A stretch of 8,672 bases of DNA, from NCBI GenBank assembly GCA_023410025.1, contig JAEYQM010000020.1:1-8672 (forward strand). The letters run 5' to 3'. Position 1 is the stretch's first letter; the number at the start of each line of letters is the position of its first letter. Source of the DNA: Bacillota bacterium (GTDB lineage Bacteria > Bacillota_I > Bacilli_A > ML615J-28 > CAG-698). A program made the position numbers and the translations under genes. Shown here in pieces: positions 1 through 5,655 of the stretch. The notes beneath the pieces are model-generated. The model was not told where the DNA came from, did no database searches, and saw only the letters and a program-made list of their open reading frames with translations.

Positions 1-10
1 TCCCGCTCCA
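1..10. other. tRNA-Gly-like end, too short to orient
   Basis: Read on the plus strand, TCCCGCTCCA matches the 3' end of a bacterial tRNA-Gly: the 3' acceptor arm TCCCGC, discriminator T and an encoded CCA. Read on the minus strand, the last six bases GCGGGA would equally be the 5' acceptor arm of such a tRNA. The minus-strand reading fits the leftward rRNA-type promoters and boxA next to it. The plus-strand reading explains the encoded CCA better. Ten bases cannot settle this, and the match could also be chance sequence in an rRNA leader. Confidence 0.3.
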
Positions 11-25
11 CCTGTTATTCTGTTT

Positions 26-39
26 AGTTTTCAAAGACC
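26..39 (-). promoter_or_regulatory. boxA antitermination motif of an rRNA operon leader
   Basis: The minus strand reads GGTCTTTGAAAACT followed by AAACAG. This is the typical Bacillota rRNA boxA (TCTTTGAAAACT), where the NusB/NusE antitermination complex binds the nascent transcript. It lies downstream of two leftward consensus promoters, in the order promoters, boxA, rRNA found in Bacillus rrn operons. The 16S gene is not in the window and would be expected beyond position 1. Confidence 0.75.
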
Positions 40-75
40 TTATTTACCTGAAATTTTTCAATTTCAGTATTTATA

Positions 76-104
76 ATTATACACGATGCATTCTCATTTG
101 TCAA
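76..104 (-). promoter_or_regulatory. P2-like rRNA promoter, perfect sigma-A consensus
   Basis: On the minus strand, TTGACA (99-104) and TATAAT (76-81) are separated by exactly 17 bases, a perfect housekeeping promoter. It is the downstream member of a tandem pair. Its expected start point is around position 69, about 30 bases before boxA. The base context GTGTATAAT is shared with the upstream promoter. Confidence 0.8.
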
Positions 105-176
105 CAAATTTATTAACCTTTTTATAAGTTTTTTATTTGTTTGATTATTTTTGACTGCTTCGTAACAACCCCTAAC

Positions 177-205
177 ATTATACACTAGCGTTTTGAAGTT
201 GTCAA
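177..205 (-). promoter_or_regulatory. P1-like rRNA promoter, perfect sigma-A consensus
   Basis: On the minus strand, TTGACA (200-205) and TATAAT (177-182) are separated by 17 bases. The -10 box lies 101 bases upstream of the -10 box of the second promoter. Tandem perfect promoters followed by boxA are characteristic of rRNA operons of Bacillota. No protein gene in the window needs promoters this strong in this direction. Confidence 0.8.
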
Positions 206-208
206 ATA

Positions 209-234
209 TTTTTTTGCTTTTTTTTAACTTTTTT
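209..234 (-). promoter_or_regulatory. Phased A-tracts upstream of P1 (UP-element-like)
   Basis: On the minus strand, three A-runs lie immediately upstream of the P1 -35 box: plus-strand T-runs at 209-215, 218-225 and 229-234. Their centres are about ten bases apart, one helical turn, which is expected to curve DNA. A-rich UP elements that contact the RNA polymerase alpha subunit occur at this position in strong rRNA promoters. The function is inferred from position and composition. Confidence 0.55.
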
Positions 235-260
235 GAATTATATCTGAACATATATGTCGT

Positions 261-298
261 ATATATTGTAGGAGTTTAAAAAAACTCCTACAATATAT
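261..298 (-). terminator. Long perfect hairpin downstream of prs, probable transcript end
   Basis: A perfect 17-base inverted repeat (261-277 with 282-298) encloses a 4-base loop. It starts 30 bases past the prs stop codon, and its core is GTAGGAG/CTCCTAC. The position suggests a terminator separating prs from the rRNA promoters. However, neither strand has a clean T-run after the stem, so it may instead act as a 3' stabiliser or a weak bidirectional terminator. Confidence 0.5.
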
Positions 299-328
299 TT
301 ATGACAATTTCCCATTTAGTTTTATATA

Positions 329-1300
329 TTATAACCTATTGTTTGGATCATATGTAAATAAATTACTGATTGCTTTACCGTCAATAATATTAAGAACACC
401 TTGACCAATTATCTTAGCAATAGATAATTGAACTATTTTATCAATTCTCTTATTTTCATTTAAATATATAGAATTTGTTGTAACAACTTCTTCAATGACA
501 GAATCTTGAAGTCTTGAAATAGCTGGATCTGATAATATTGGATGGCTACAGCAAACATATATCTTCTTTGCACCGGCTTGCTTTAATGCTTTAGCAGCAA
601 CCGTTATTGTACCCGCTGTATCAATAATATCATCAACTATAATTACGTTCTTATCTTGCACATCACCAATAATATTCATTACTTCAGCAACATTTGGCTT
701 TGGTCTTCTCTTATCAACAATAGCTATTGGAGCATCAAAATATAATGCAAATTTTCTAGCTCTAGTAGTACCACCATGATCTGGAGAAACAACAACAACG
801 TCATCTAAATTCTTATCTTTAAAGTATTGAATAAATATAGGTAAAGCCTCAAAGTTATCAATAGGTATATTAAAGAAACCTTGAATTTGGGCAGCATGCA
901 AATCCATAGCAATTATGCGAGATGCACCAGCAACTTCTAATAAGTCAGCAACTAATTTCGCCGAAATTGGTTGTCTTGACATTGCCTTTCTATCTTGACG
1001 TGAATAACCATAATATGGCATTATTATGTTAATTGTCTTTGCAGAAGCTCTTTTAAGAGCATCAATCATTATTAACAACTCCATATAACGTTCATTAACT
1101 GGGTTTGATGTTGGTTGAACAACAAACACATCATGACCCCTAACTGTTTCCGATATGTTAATATTCACTTCACCATCAGCAAACCTTAATGTTTCGCAAT
1201 GAGCCAAAGGCACCCCAATGAAGTCTGCGATTTCTTGCCCTAATTTGGCGTTTGCAGATAGAGTAAATAATTTTACTTTTGAACCATGTACTATAGCCAC
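329..1300 (-). CDS. prs: Ribose-phosphate pyrophosphokinase (PRPP synthetase)
   Basis: Makes phosphoribosyl pyrophosphate from ribose 5-phosphate and ATP in the cytoplasm, feeding purine, pyrimidine, NAD, histidine and tryptophan synthesis. The 323-residue length is normal for bacterial class I enzymes. Visible motifs are FADGE (40-44), the flexible catalytic loop YSRQDRK (99-105), MDLHAAQIQGFF (132-143), SPDHGG (172-177) and the PRPP-binding loop VIIVDDIIDTAGT (219-231). The start is GTG at 1298-1300 with an AGGAGGT ribosome binding site at 1307-1313 and a 6-base spacer. It follows glmU as in Bacillus but has its own promoter. Downstream, the ctc and pth genes usual in Bacillus are absent, and an rRNA leader is present instead. 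Confidence 0.97.
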   Translation of the reverse strand: MAIVHGSKVKLFTLSANAKLGQEIADFIGVPLAHCETLRFADGEVNINISETVRGHDVFVVQPTSNPVNERYMELLIMIDALKRASAKTINIIMPYYGYSRQDRKAMSRQPISAKLVADLLEVAGASRIIAMDLHAAQIQGFFNIPIDNFEALPIFIQYFKDKNLDDVVVVSPDHGGTTRARKFALYFDAPIAIVDKRRPKPNVAEVMNIIGDVQDKNVIIVDDIIDTAGTITVAAKALKQAGAKKIYVCCSHPILSDPAISRLQDSVIEEVVTTNSIYLNENKRIDKIVQLSIAKIIGQGVLNIIDGKAISNLFTYDPNNRL

Positions 1301-1324
1301 AACAGTACCTCCTATTTCTTTTAG

Positions 1325-1353
1325 ATTATACCTTATATGCGGTTATTTTTCAA
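1325..1353 (-). promoter_or_regulatory. Sigma-A promoter of prs
   Basis: On the minus strand, TTGAAA (1348-1353) and TATAAT (1325-1330) are separated by 17 bases, one mismatch from consensus. The expected start point near 1318 leaves a short leader carrying the AGGAGGT site. It lies in the 86-base glmU-prs gap, so prs can be transcribed independently of the upstream genes. Confidence 0.8.
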
Positions 1354-1386
1354 CAGGTTTTTAATAATACAATATTCTTTATTTTT

Positions 1387-2394
1387 TTATTTATTGTCTT
1401 TTATTTCAACAAAAGGACCAATTAAATTATTTTCTTCAATTATTGAATTTTCAACTATACTATTTTTAATTATTGCATCCTTCATGATTACTGAATCATT
1501 TATAACAGAGTTAGGTCCAATTACCGCGCCTTCAAATATTTCGGTATTTCCCGTTATAATTGTGTTTGGTAATATTGTTACTCCAGAACATATCTTAACG
1601 CTTTTTCCAATAACAACTGTGTTTTTGTTGTGAATAGTTACTCCATTGTATAAATGCTTTTCAATTATTTGCGCTTGAAATTGCTCTTCCATTTCAGCTA
1701 ATTGTACTTTTGTATTAATACCACTTAATTCTTTATAGTCGTTAGTCTTATATCCACAAACGTTGTAGTTTTTCTTTTTAAATACTTTAACCAAATCAGT
1801 TAAATAGAACTCTTTTTGTGAATTATTATTTTTTATTTCGTTTAAGCAATCAAATAATAGTTCAGTGTCTACAGCATATACAGATGAATTTATTTCTCTA
1901 ATTGTAGTTTGTTCTTTAGTACAATCTTTTTCTTCTACAATCTCAACAACTTGATTGTTTGAATCTCTTACAATTCTTCCATATCCATATGGTTGTGGGT
2001 GATCAACAGTCAAAACAGTTAATTGAGCTTGTTCTTGTAAATGACTAATTAACATTGAATAGAAAGTTTCTTTTTTAATAAATGGCATATCACCAATTGC
2101 AATTATCGTAATTCCTTTTAGTCCATTAATTAAATTCTTCGCTTGCATAACAGCGTGTGCCGTACCCAATTGTTGCTCTTGTATAGCATAATCAACTTTG
2201 TCACCTAAGCATTCAATGATATGTTCTTTACCATATCCCACAACTGTAACAATTTTTTTAACTCTTAATTCTTTCAAAGCGTCAACAACATATTCAACCA
2301 TAGGTTTATCTATAATTAGATTGGCGCATTTTGGAAGCTCCGATTTCATTCTTGTTCCCTTGCCTGCAGCAAGGATTATTGCACTAATATCCAC
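1387..2394 (-). CDS. glmU: Short GlmU: UDP-GlcNAc pyrophosphorylase without the acetyltransferase part
   Basis: Bacterial GlmU normally has about 455 residues and two activities: acetylation of glucosamine 1-phosphate, then uridylylation to UDP-GlcNAc for peptidoglycan. This protein has 335. The N-terminal nucleotidyltransferase is intact: LAAGKGTRM (8-16), QQLGTAHAV (74-82), GDMP (101-104, with the presumed Mg-binding Asp102), YGRIVR (138-143), EEKD (154-157), EFYLTD (195-200) and GINTKVQL (225-232, with Asn227). A hexapeptide-repeat beta-helix follows from about 250 and stops at IGPFVEIKDNK. The catalytic coils and C-terminal arm of the acetyltransferase are therefore missing. The stop is clean, and the 86 bases before prs hold no remnant in another frame. 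The start is GTG at 2392-2394 with AGGAGG at 2401-2406. It lies between spoVG and prs, the classical glmU position. Confidence 0.9.
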   Translation of the reverse strand: MDISAIILAAGKGTRMKSELPKCANLIIDKPMVEYVVDALKELRVKKIVTVVGYGKEHIIECLGDKVDYAIQEQQLGTAHAVMQAKNLINGLKGITIIAIGDMPFIKKETFYSMLISHLQEQAQLTVLTVDHPQPYGYGRIVRDSNNQVVEIVEEKDCTKEQTTIREINSSVYAVDTELLFDCLNEIKNNNSQKEFYLTDLVKVFKKKNYNVCGYKTNDYKELSGINTKVQLAEMEEQFQAQIIEKHLYNGVTIHNKNTVVIGKSVKICSGVTILPNTIITGNTEIFEGAVIGPNSVINDSVIMKDAIIKNSIVENSIIEENNLIGPFVEIKDNK

Positions 2395-2435
2395 TTAAAC
2401 CCTCCTATATTATACAATTTAAATAATTCAGTTAT

Positions 2436-2462
2436 AAAAAAATACCAATGTTAAATTGGTAT
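2436..2462 (-). terminator. Rho-independent terminator after spoVG
   Basis: On the minus strand, an 8-base perfect stem, ATACCAAT with ATTGGTAT (2442-2449 and 2455-2462), has a 5-base loop and runs into seven T residues. It starts ten bases past the spoVG stop codon. It should reduce transcription from the spoVG promoter into glmU. The stem is AT-rich, so read-through is plausible. Confidence 0.75.
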
Positions 2463-2471
2463 CTAAAAAAC

Positions 2472-2726
2472 TTACTCTGGTTTATTAAATTCATCCAAAA
2501 TAACTTTTTCTAATTCCGAGCGAGTTTCAGTATTAATAGGATGAGCCACGTCTTTGAACACCCCAAGCTTGTTTTTTCTACTTGGCATTGCTACAAACAC
2601 TCCCTTTGCCCCTTCGATAATTCGAATCTCATGAATGACAAAAGCATCATCTATTGTGATAGACGCAACTCCTCTTAAACGATTTTGATTTTCAATTTTT
2701 CTCACTCTAACATCTGTTATTCTCAT
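2472..2726 (-). CDS. spoVG: SpoVG, RNA/DNA-binding developmental regulator
   Basis: SpoVG is a small cytoplasmic nucleic-acid-binding protein. It affects asymmetric septation and sporulation in Bacillus, and virulence or capsule genes in other Bacillota. The 84 residues match the usual length. Family hallmarks are the start MRITDVRVRKIE, ASITIDDAFVIHEIRII (21-37), GVFVAMPSRK (42-51) and the highly conserved DVAHPIN (59-65). The start is ATG at 2724-2726, with AGGA at 2732-2735 and a further AAAGG upstream of it. The gene is monocistronic-like, with a near-consensus promoter upstream and a terminator downstream. purR and yabJ, which separate ispE from spoVG in Bacillus, are absent. I do not see the sigma-H promoter known upstream of Bacillus subtilis spoVG. 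Confidence 0.96.
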   Translation of the reverse strand: MRITDVRVRKIENQNRLRGVASITIDDAFVIHEIRIIEGAKGVFVAMPSRKNKLGVFKDVAHPINTETRSELEKVILDEFNKPE

Positions 2727-2757
2727 AATGATCCTGCCTTTCTTGTCTGCTTACCTA

Positions 2758-2786
2758 ATTATAACATTTTAAAAAACAAATTTCAA
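2758..2786 (-). promoter_or_regulatory. Extended -10 sigma-A promoter of spoVG
   Basis: On the minus strand, TTGAAA (2781-2786) and TATAAT (2758-2763) are separated by 17 bases. The TG one base upstream of the -10 box makes TGTTATAAT, an extended -10. The expected start near 2751 gives a leader of about 25 bases. It is the strongest promoter between ispE and spoVG and marks the start of a separate unit. Confidence 0.85.
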
Positions 2787-2803
2787 GAGTTTATTGAAAA
2801 AAA

Positions 2804-2817
2804 TGTAAACGTTTTTT
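2804..2817. promoter_or_regulatory. cre-like site upstream of the spoVG promoter
   Basis: The plus strand reads TGTAAACGTTTTTT, which agrees with the CcpA operator consensus TGWAANCGNTNWCA at 12 of 14 positions. It lies 17 bases upstream of the spoVG -35 box, a position more compatible with activation than with blocking. The right half is simply a T-run, so the match may be chance in AT-rich DNA. Confidence 0.3.
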
Positions 2818-2912
2818 AATTTTTATGATTTTTTGCAGGTTTATGACAAATAACAAAAATTTTATATACCATCAATATATAATATTATTTAATTAAAAAG
2901 AATTTTTCTGAC

Positions 2913-3989
2913 CTAAATTCCTAATAAATCATCTTCTTTCTCCAAATTTTTTATTTTCTTCTTATATATCTTTTTTACTTTCTTTTTAATTTTCTTTGTA
3001 ACTTCAATTACATCATTTGTCTCGACTTTTATATCTGGACCTTTACGTCTTTCATCCTCTTGTTTAAGAAATTCTTTTGTAACTGACTTAGCAAAAATTA
3101 TTTTATATTCAGGATAATTACGTTCTAGGGAATTGCTAATTCTCTTCATTTTTAAAACTCCATCTACAATCCCGTAGACAGCAGATCCACTTCCACTCAT
3201 ACTTACAGCGTCGCATCCCATATCTTTTAATAGTTTTTTTATTTCTTGAGGAGATGTTTTGCCCAATTGATTCGCTATCTTATTGGCAGAATCCTCCAAA
3301 TCATTAAATAAATGAACGGACAATAAAGAATAACTTTTTTTATTAATAGAATAAATTATATTATCTACATTTCCTTTTGAACTCTGTGTTTCACAATTTG
3401 AAAATACTTGTTTTGTTGACAAAGCGTAATCCGGATATACAACAACAATGTAGAATGGGACCTCATTATCTATTTTTTCAATTTTTTCCCCTCTACCAGT
3501 TACCCTAGCAAAACCACCATCAATTAAATAAGGCACATCACTACCAATTTTTTCAGCTATAGATAACATCTCTTCTCTTGTCATTTTAAGTTCCCATAGC
3601 TTGTTTAATGCTCTTATTGTTGCAGCAGCATCAGCACTGCCTCCCCCAAGTCCTGCACCCATTGGAATTCCTTTTTCCAAGTCAACCCTTAAACCTTTTT
3701 TAATATTATATTTTTCTTTAATAAGCATAATGGTTTTATATACAATATTTTCCTCTAAAGGGCAAATATTACAACTAGTCATTATTTCAATCCTATCTAT
3801 TGCTGATTCATAAAAATTTAGTGTATCATGACAACTAATTAAAGTATTTACCATATCTAATTCATGATATCCGTCTTCTCTTTTACCTAATAATTTAAGC
3901 CCTAAATTTATTTTTGCGTATGCAATTTCACTAGCTACTTTCCCATATAGATATCTTTTAATTTTTTCTTCTATTGGTATTGGTTTCAT
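2913..3989 (-). CDS. ispE: 4-diphosphocytidyl-2-C-methyl-D-erythritol kinase with a basic C-terminal tail
   Basis: GHMP-family kinase of the non-mevalonate (MEP) isoprenoid pathway. It phosphorylates CDP-methylerythritol with ATP in the cytoplasm. Motifs are AYAKINLGL (23-31, substrate-binding Lys26), GYHEL (40-44), the glycine-rich ATP loop PMGAGLGGGSADAAA (109-123), GSDVPYLI (149-156, catalytic Asp151) and MSGSGSAVYGI (264-274). At 358 residues it is about 70 longer than usual. About 20 extra residues precede the core, with no internal ATG, GTG or TTG start to remove them, and about 55 lysine/glutamate-rich residues follow (roughly 303-358). The start is ATG at 3987-3989, with AGGAG at 3999-4003. 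It lies 23 bases downstream of yabG. veg, which usually sits between them, is missing. Confidence 0.95.
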   Translation of the reverse strand: MKPIPIEEKIKRYLYGKVASEIAYAKINLGLKLLGKREDGYHELDMVNTLISCHDTLNFYESAIDRIEIMTSCNICPLEENIVYKTIMLIKEKYNIKKGLRVDLEKGIPMGAGLGGGSADAAATIRALNKLWELKMTREEMLSIAEKIGSDVPYLIDGGFARVTGRGEKIEKIDNEVPFYIVVVYPDYALSTKQVFSNCETQSSKGNVDNIIYSINKKSYSLLSVHLFNDLEDSANKIANQLGKTSPQEIKKLLKDMGCDAVSMSGSGSAVYGIVDGVLKMKRISNSLERNYPEYKIIFAKSVTKEFLKQEDERRKGPDIKVETNDVIEVTKKIKKKVKKIYKKKIKNLEKEDDLLGI

Positions 3990-4012
3990 AGTATCTAACT
4001 CCTCTTGTTCTT

Positions 4013-4768
4013 CTATAATAGCATTCTCATTTTACCAAAACTTTCAACACCATTGAAGGCTTCTTTTCCATTTTCAATAAATCTTACAGCCCCATCAAAA
4101 GAAACTAGTTTTGTAATAGATGTTGTTGCTATTCTAATTGCAATGACTGCCGGATCATATGTGTGAATATTAATTCTTTTTGGACTACTTGCAAAATTAG
4201 CTCCACTTGCAATTAACCCTTCAAAATGGGATTGACAAGCGCCAGCAACAACACAACAAATTTGATTACTCTTTCTTATCTCTAAAACAGTGTCCATAAA
4301 ATGTTGAGAATTTTTATAATTTTTCAAATCTTTAATATCATTATTGTTAAAAGAATCATGACCTGTAATAACAACGATATCCGGTGTAATTTGTTTTAGT
4401 ATATCCTTGATTTTAACCTTCATTAATTCTTCTTTTACGCAAATAGAATAATTATATATCCCAATAGAATCATATAATTCTTTACATTTTTCTAAGTATG
4501 TTTGATCTCCATCTAGATGAAGGACAGTACCAAGAACAAATTTTTTAGCATAGCGAGTCATTCCCTTTATAATATTATTTTGATATTGAAGGTTATAATC
4601 ACTTTCTCTTTTTATATCACTAATTTCAGCTTCTATTATTTGATCCTTAGTAACAGTAATTGCTATTCTATAATTTAATCCAAATAATAATACCTTATCC
4701 CCATCATAAGAAACAATGTAATATAATATATTATTTTTATCACCTTTTACTTTTACAATAGTCCCCAT
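4013..4768 (-). CDS. yabG: YabG, sporulation-specific cysteine protease
   Basis: YabG is a mother-cell protease that processes spore-coat proteins; in Bacillus subtilis it is made under sigma-K. Recognition rests on the conserved core: VLGTVLHLDGDQTYLEKC, PDIVVITGHDSF, NSQHFMDTV, VVAGACQSHFEGLIASGANFASSP and KRINIHTYDP. Numbered from the ATG, His137 (in GHD) and Cys178 (in GACQSHFEG) fall where the catalytic His and Cys of the family are expected. The 251-residue length is somewhat shorter than the roughly 290 of B. subtilis, mainly before the core. I prefer the ATG at 4766-4768, preceded by GGGTGA, over the in-frame GTG at 4778-4780, which lacks a ribosome binding site. It sits between rsmA and ispE as in other spore formers. 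Confidence 0.93.
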   Translation of the reverse strand: MGTIVKVKGDKNNILYYIVSYDGDKVLLFGLNYRIAITVTKDQIIEAEISDIKRESDYNLQYQNNIIKGMTRYAKKFVLGTVLHLDGDQTYLEKCKELYDSIGIYNYSICVKEELMKVKIKDILKQITPDIVVITGHDSFNNNDIKDLKNYKNSQHFMDTVLEIRKSNQICCVVAGACQSHFEGLIASGANFASSPKRINIHTYDPAVIAIRIATTSITKLVSFDGAVRFIENGKEAFNGVESFGKMRMLL

Positions 4769-4778
4769 TATTTCACCC

Positions 4779-4796
4779 ACATATAATATTATATGT
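4779..4796 (-). promoter_or_regulatory. Perfect palindrome with sporulation-type -10 before yabG
   Basis: ACATATAATATTATATGT is an 18-base perfect palindrome between rsmA and yabG. On the minus strand it contains CATATAATA, which fits the sigma-E/sigma-K -10 pattern CATAnnnTA. A start point near 4780 would leave a leader of about 12 bases before the preferred yabG ATG. The -35 region is not convincing, so this is an inference supported by the known sigma-K control of yabG in Bacillus. Confidence 0.35.
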
Positions 4797-4806
4797 TGAT
4801 ATGTGT

Positions 4807-5655
4807 TTAATGAGATACATCTTCAAAACTTTTGTAAATTTTGTATATTTGGTTCACATCTAACTGTTCAGCTCTAACATTTATATTAAAACCTAAATTT
4901 TCCAACACTTCACATACTTTTTCTCTTGAAATTTTATAACCATTAGATAAATTATTAACCAATGTCTTTCTTCTTTGAGAAAATATAACTTGTGTAAATT
5001 CTATGAAATTAGCCTCGTTATTTAACGTTAAATCGTTTTTAACCACTTTAACCGATAACAAAACACTCTCAACTTTAGGCTCAGGATGGAAGGAATTTTT
5101 AGGGACCTTATAAACGACCTCTGTGTTTGTTTTTAGTGCCATTAAAACAGATAATGCATTATAATCTTTTGTACTAGGCCTTCCAGCAAGTCTTTGACCC
5201 ACCTCTTTTTGAACCATAAATAAATATTCAGCAATATTAGTTTCTCCTAATAATTTAAATATTATTGGTGTAGTAATATAATATGGAATATTTGCTACTA
5301 CTACTATTCTTTTAAATCCCCCTAGGTTTTCAGCAATGTCTTCGTTTATATTAGCCTTCAAAAAATCTTTAAATATAATCTTAACATTAGAATAATCCTT
5401 TAATGTATCCTTTAGGATTTCTATCATATCAGGGTCAATTTCATAACTCATTACAGCACCAGCATTTATAGCTAAGTATTCTGTCAATGTGCCAAGACCA
5501 GGGCCAATTTCTATAACAGCTGTTTGCTTATCTAAATCAGACAGATGAACTATTCTTTCTAAAACATCCTTATTTATTAAAAAGTTTTGACCAAACTTTT
5601 TTCTAGCAAATGCCTCATATTTTTTTAATATTTTATATGTGTTATCAACTATCAT
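4807..5655 (-). CDS. rsmA: 16S rRNA (adenine1518/1519-N6) dimethyltransferase
   Basis: RsmA (KsgA) dimethylates two adjacent adenines in helix 45 of 16S rRNA, a late 30S-subunit maturation check, using S-adenosylmethionine. The 282-residue length is typical. Motifs are KKFGQNFL (19-26), the SAM-binding IEIGPGLGTLT (48-58), acidic YEIDP (71-75), the catalytic NIPYYIT (122-128), FHPEPKVESVLL (189-200), QRRKTL (227-232) and a C-terminal RAEQL (261-265). The ATG at 5653-5655 overlaps the rnmV stop by 11 bases and has only a weak ribosome binding site, so translation probably depends on coupling. The rnmV-rsmA pair is conserved in Bacillota and joins two rRNA maturation steps. Confidence 0.97.
   Translation of the reverse strand: MIVDNTYKILKKYEAFARKKFGQNFLINKDVLERIVHLSDLDKQTAVIEIGPGLGTLTEYLAINAGAVMSYEIDPDMIEILKDTLKDYSNVKIIFKDFLKANINEDIAENLGGFKRIVVVANIPYYITTPIIFKLLGETNIAEYLFMVQKEVGQRLAGRPSTKDYNALSVLMALKTNTEVVYKVPKNSFHPEPKVESVLLSVKVVKNDLTLNNEANFIEFTQVIFSQRRKTLVNNLSNGYKISREKVCEVLENLGFNINVRAEQLDVNQIYKIYKSFEDVSH

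Noticed and set aside
24..251. Minus-strand open frame of 75 residues at the left edge
   Set aside because: It has no ribosome binding site, its lysine/asparagine-rich translation resembles translated AT-rich DNA, and it overlaps two perfect promoters; its last codons are the boxA motif itself.
1387..1390. GlmU truncation as a frameshift
   Set aside because: The downstream 86 bases before prs hold a promoter and AT-rich spacer, with no acetyltransferase motif in any frame, so the shortening is not a simple local frameshift.
1337..1633. Plus-strand open frame of 98 hydrophobic residues
   Set aside because: It is antisense to the glmU hexapeptide region; the hydrophobic translation is the complement of an Asn/Ile/Glu-rich repeat, and there is no ribosome binding site.
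2198..2398. Plus-strand open frame of 66 residues
   Set aside because: Shadow of the conserved N-terminal nucleotidyltransferase of glmU.
2409..2414. TATAAT upstream of glmU as a promoter
   Set aside because: Transcription would begin inside the AGGAGG ribosome binding site, and the -35 region does not match, so it was not listed as a feature.
2850..2912. Possible terminator after ispE
   Set aside because: Only short AT-only complementarities are present; no stem with a GC core and T-run was found, so ispE transcripts may run on towards spoVG.
3601..3813. Plus-strand open frame of 70 residues
   Set aside because: Antisense to the glycine-rich ATP loop of ispE; the Pro/Ala-rich translation is a complement artefact.
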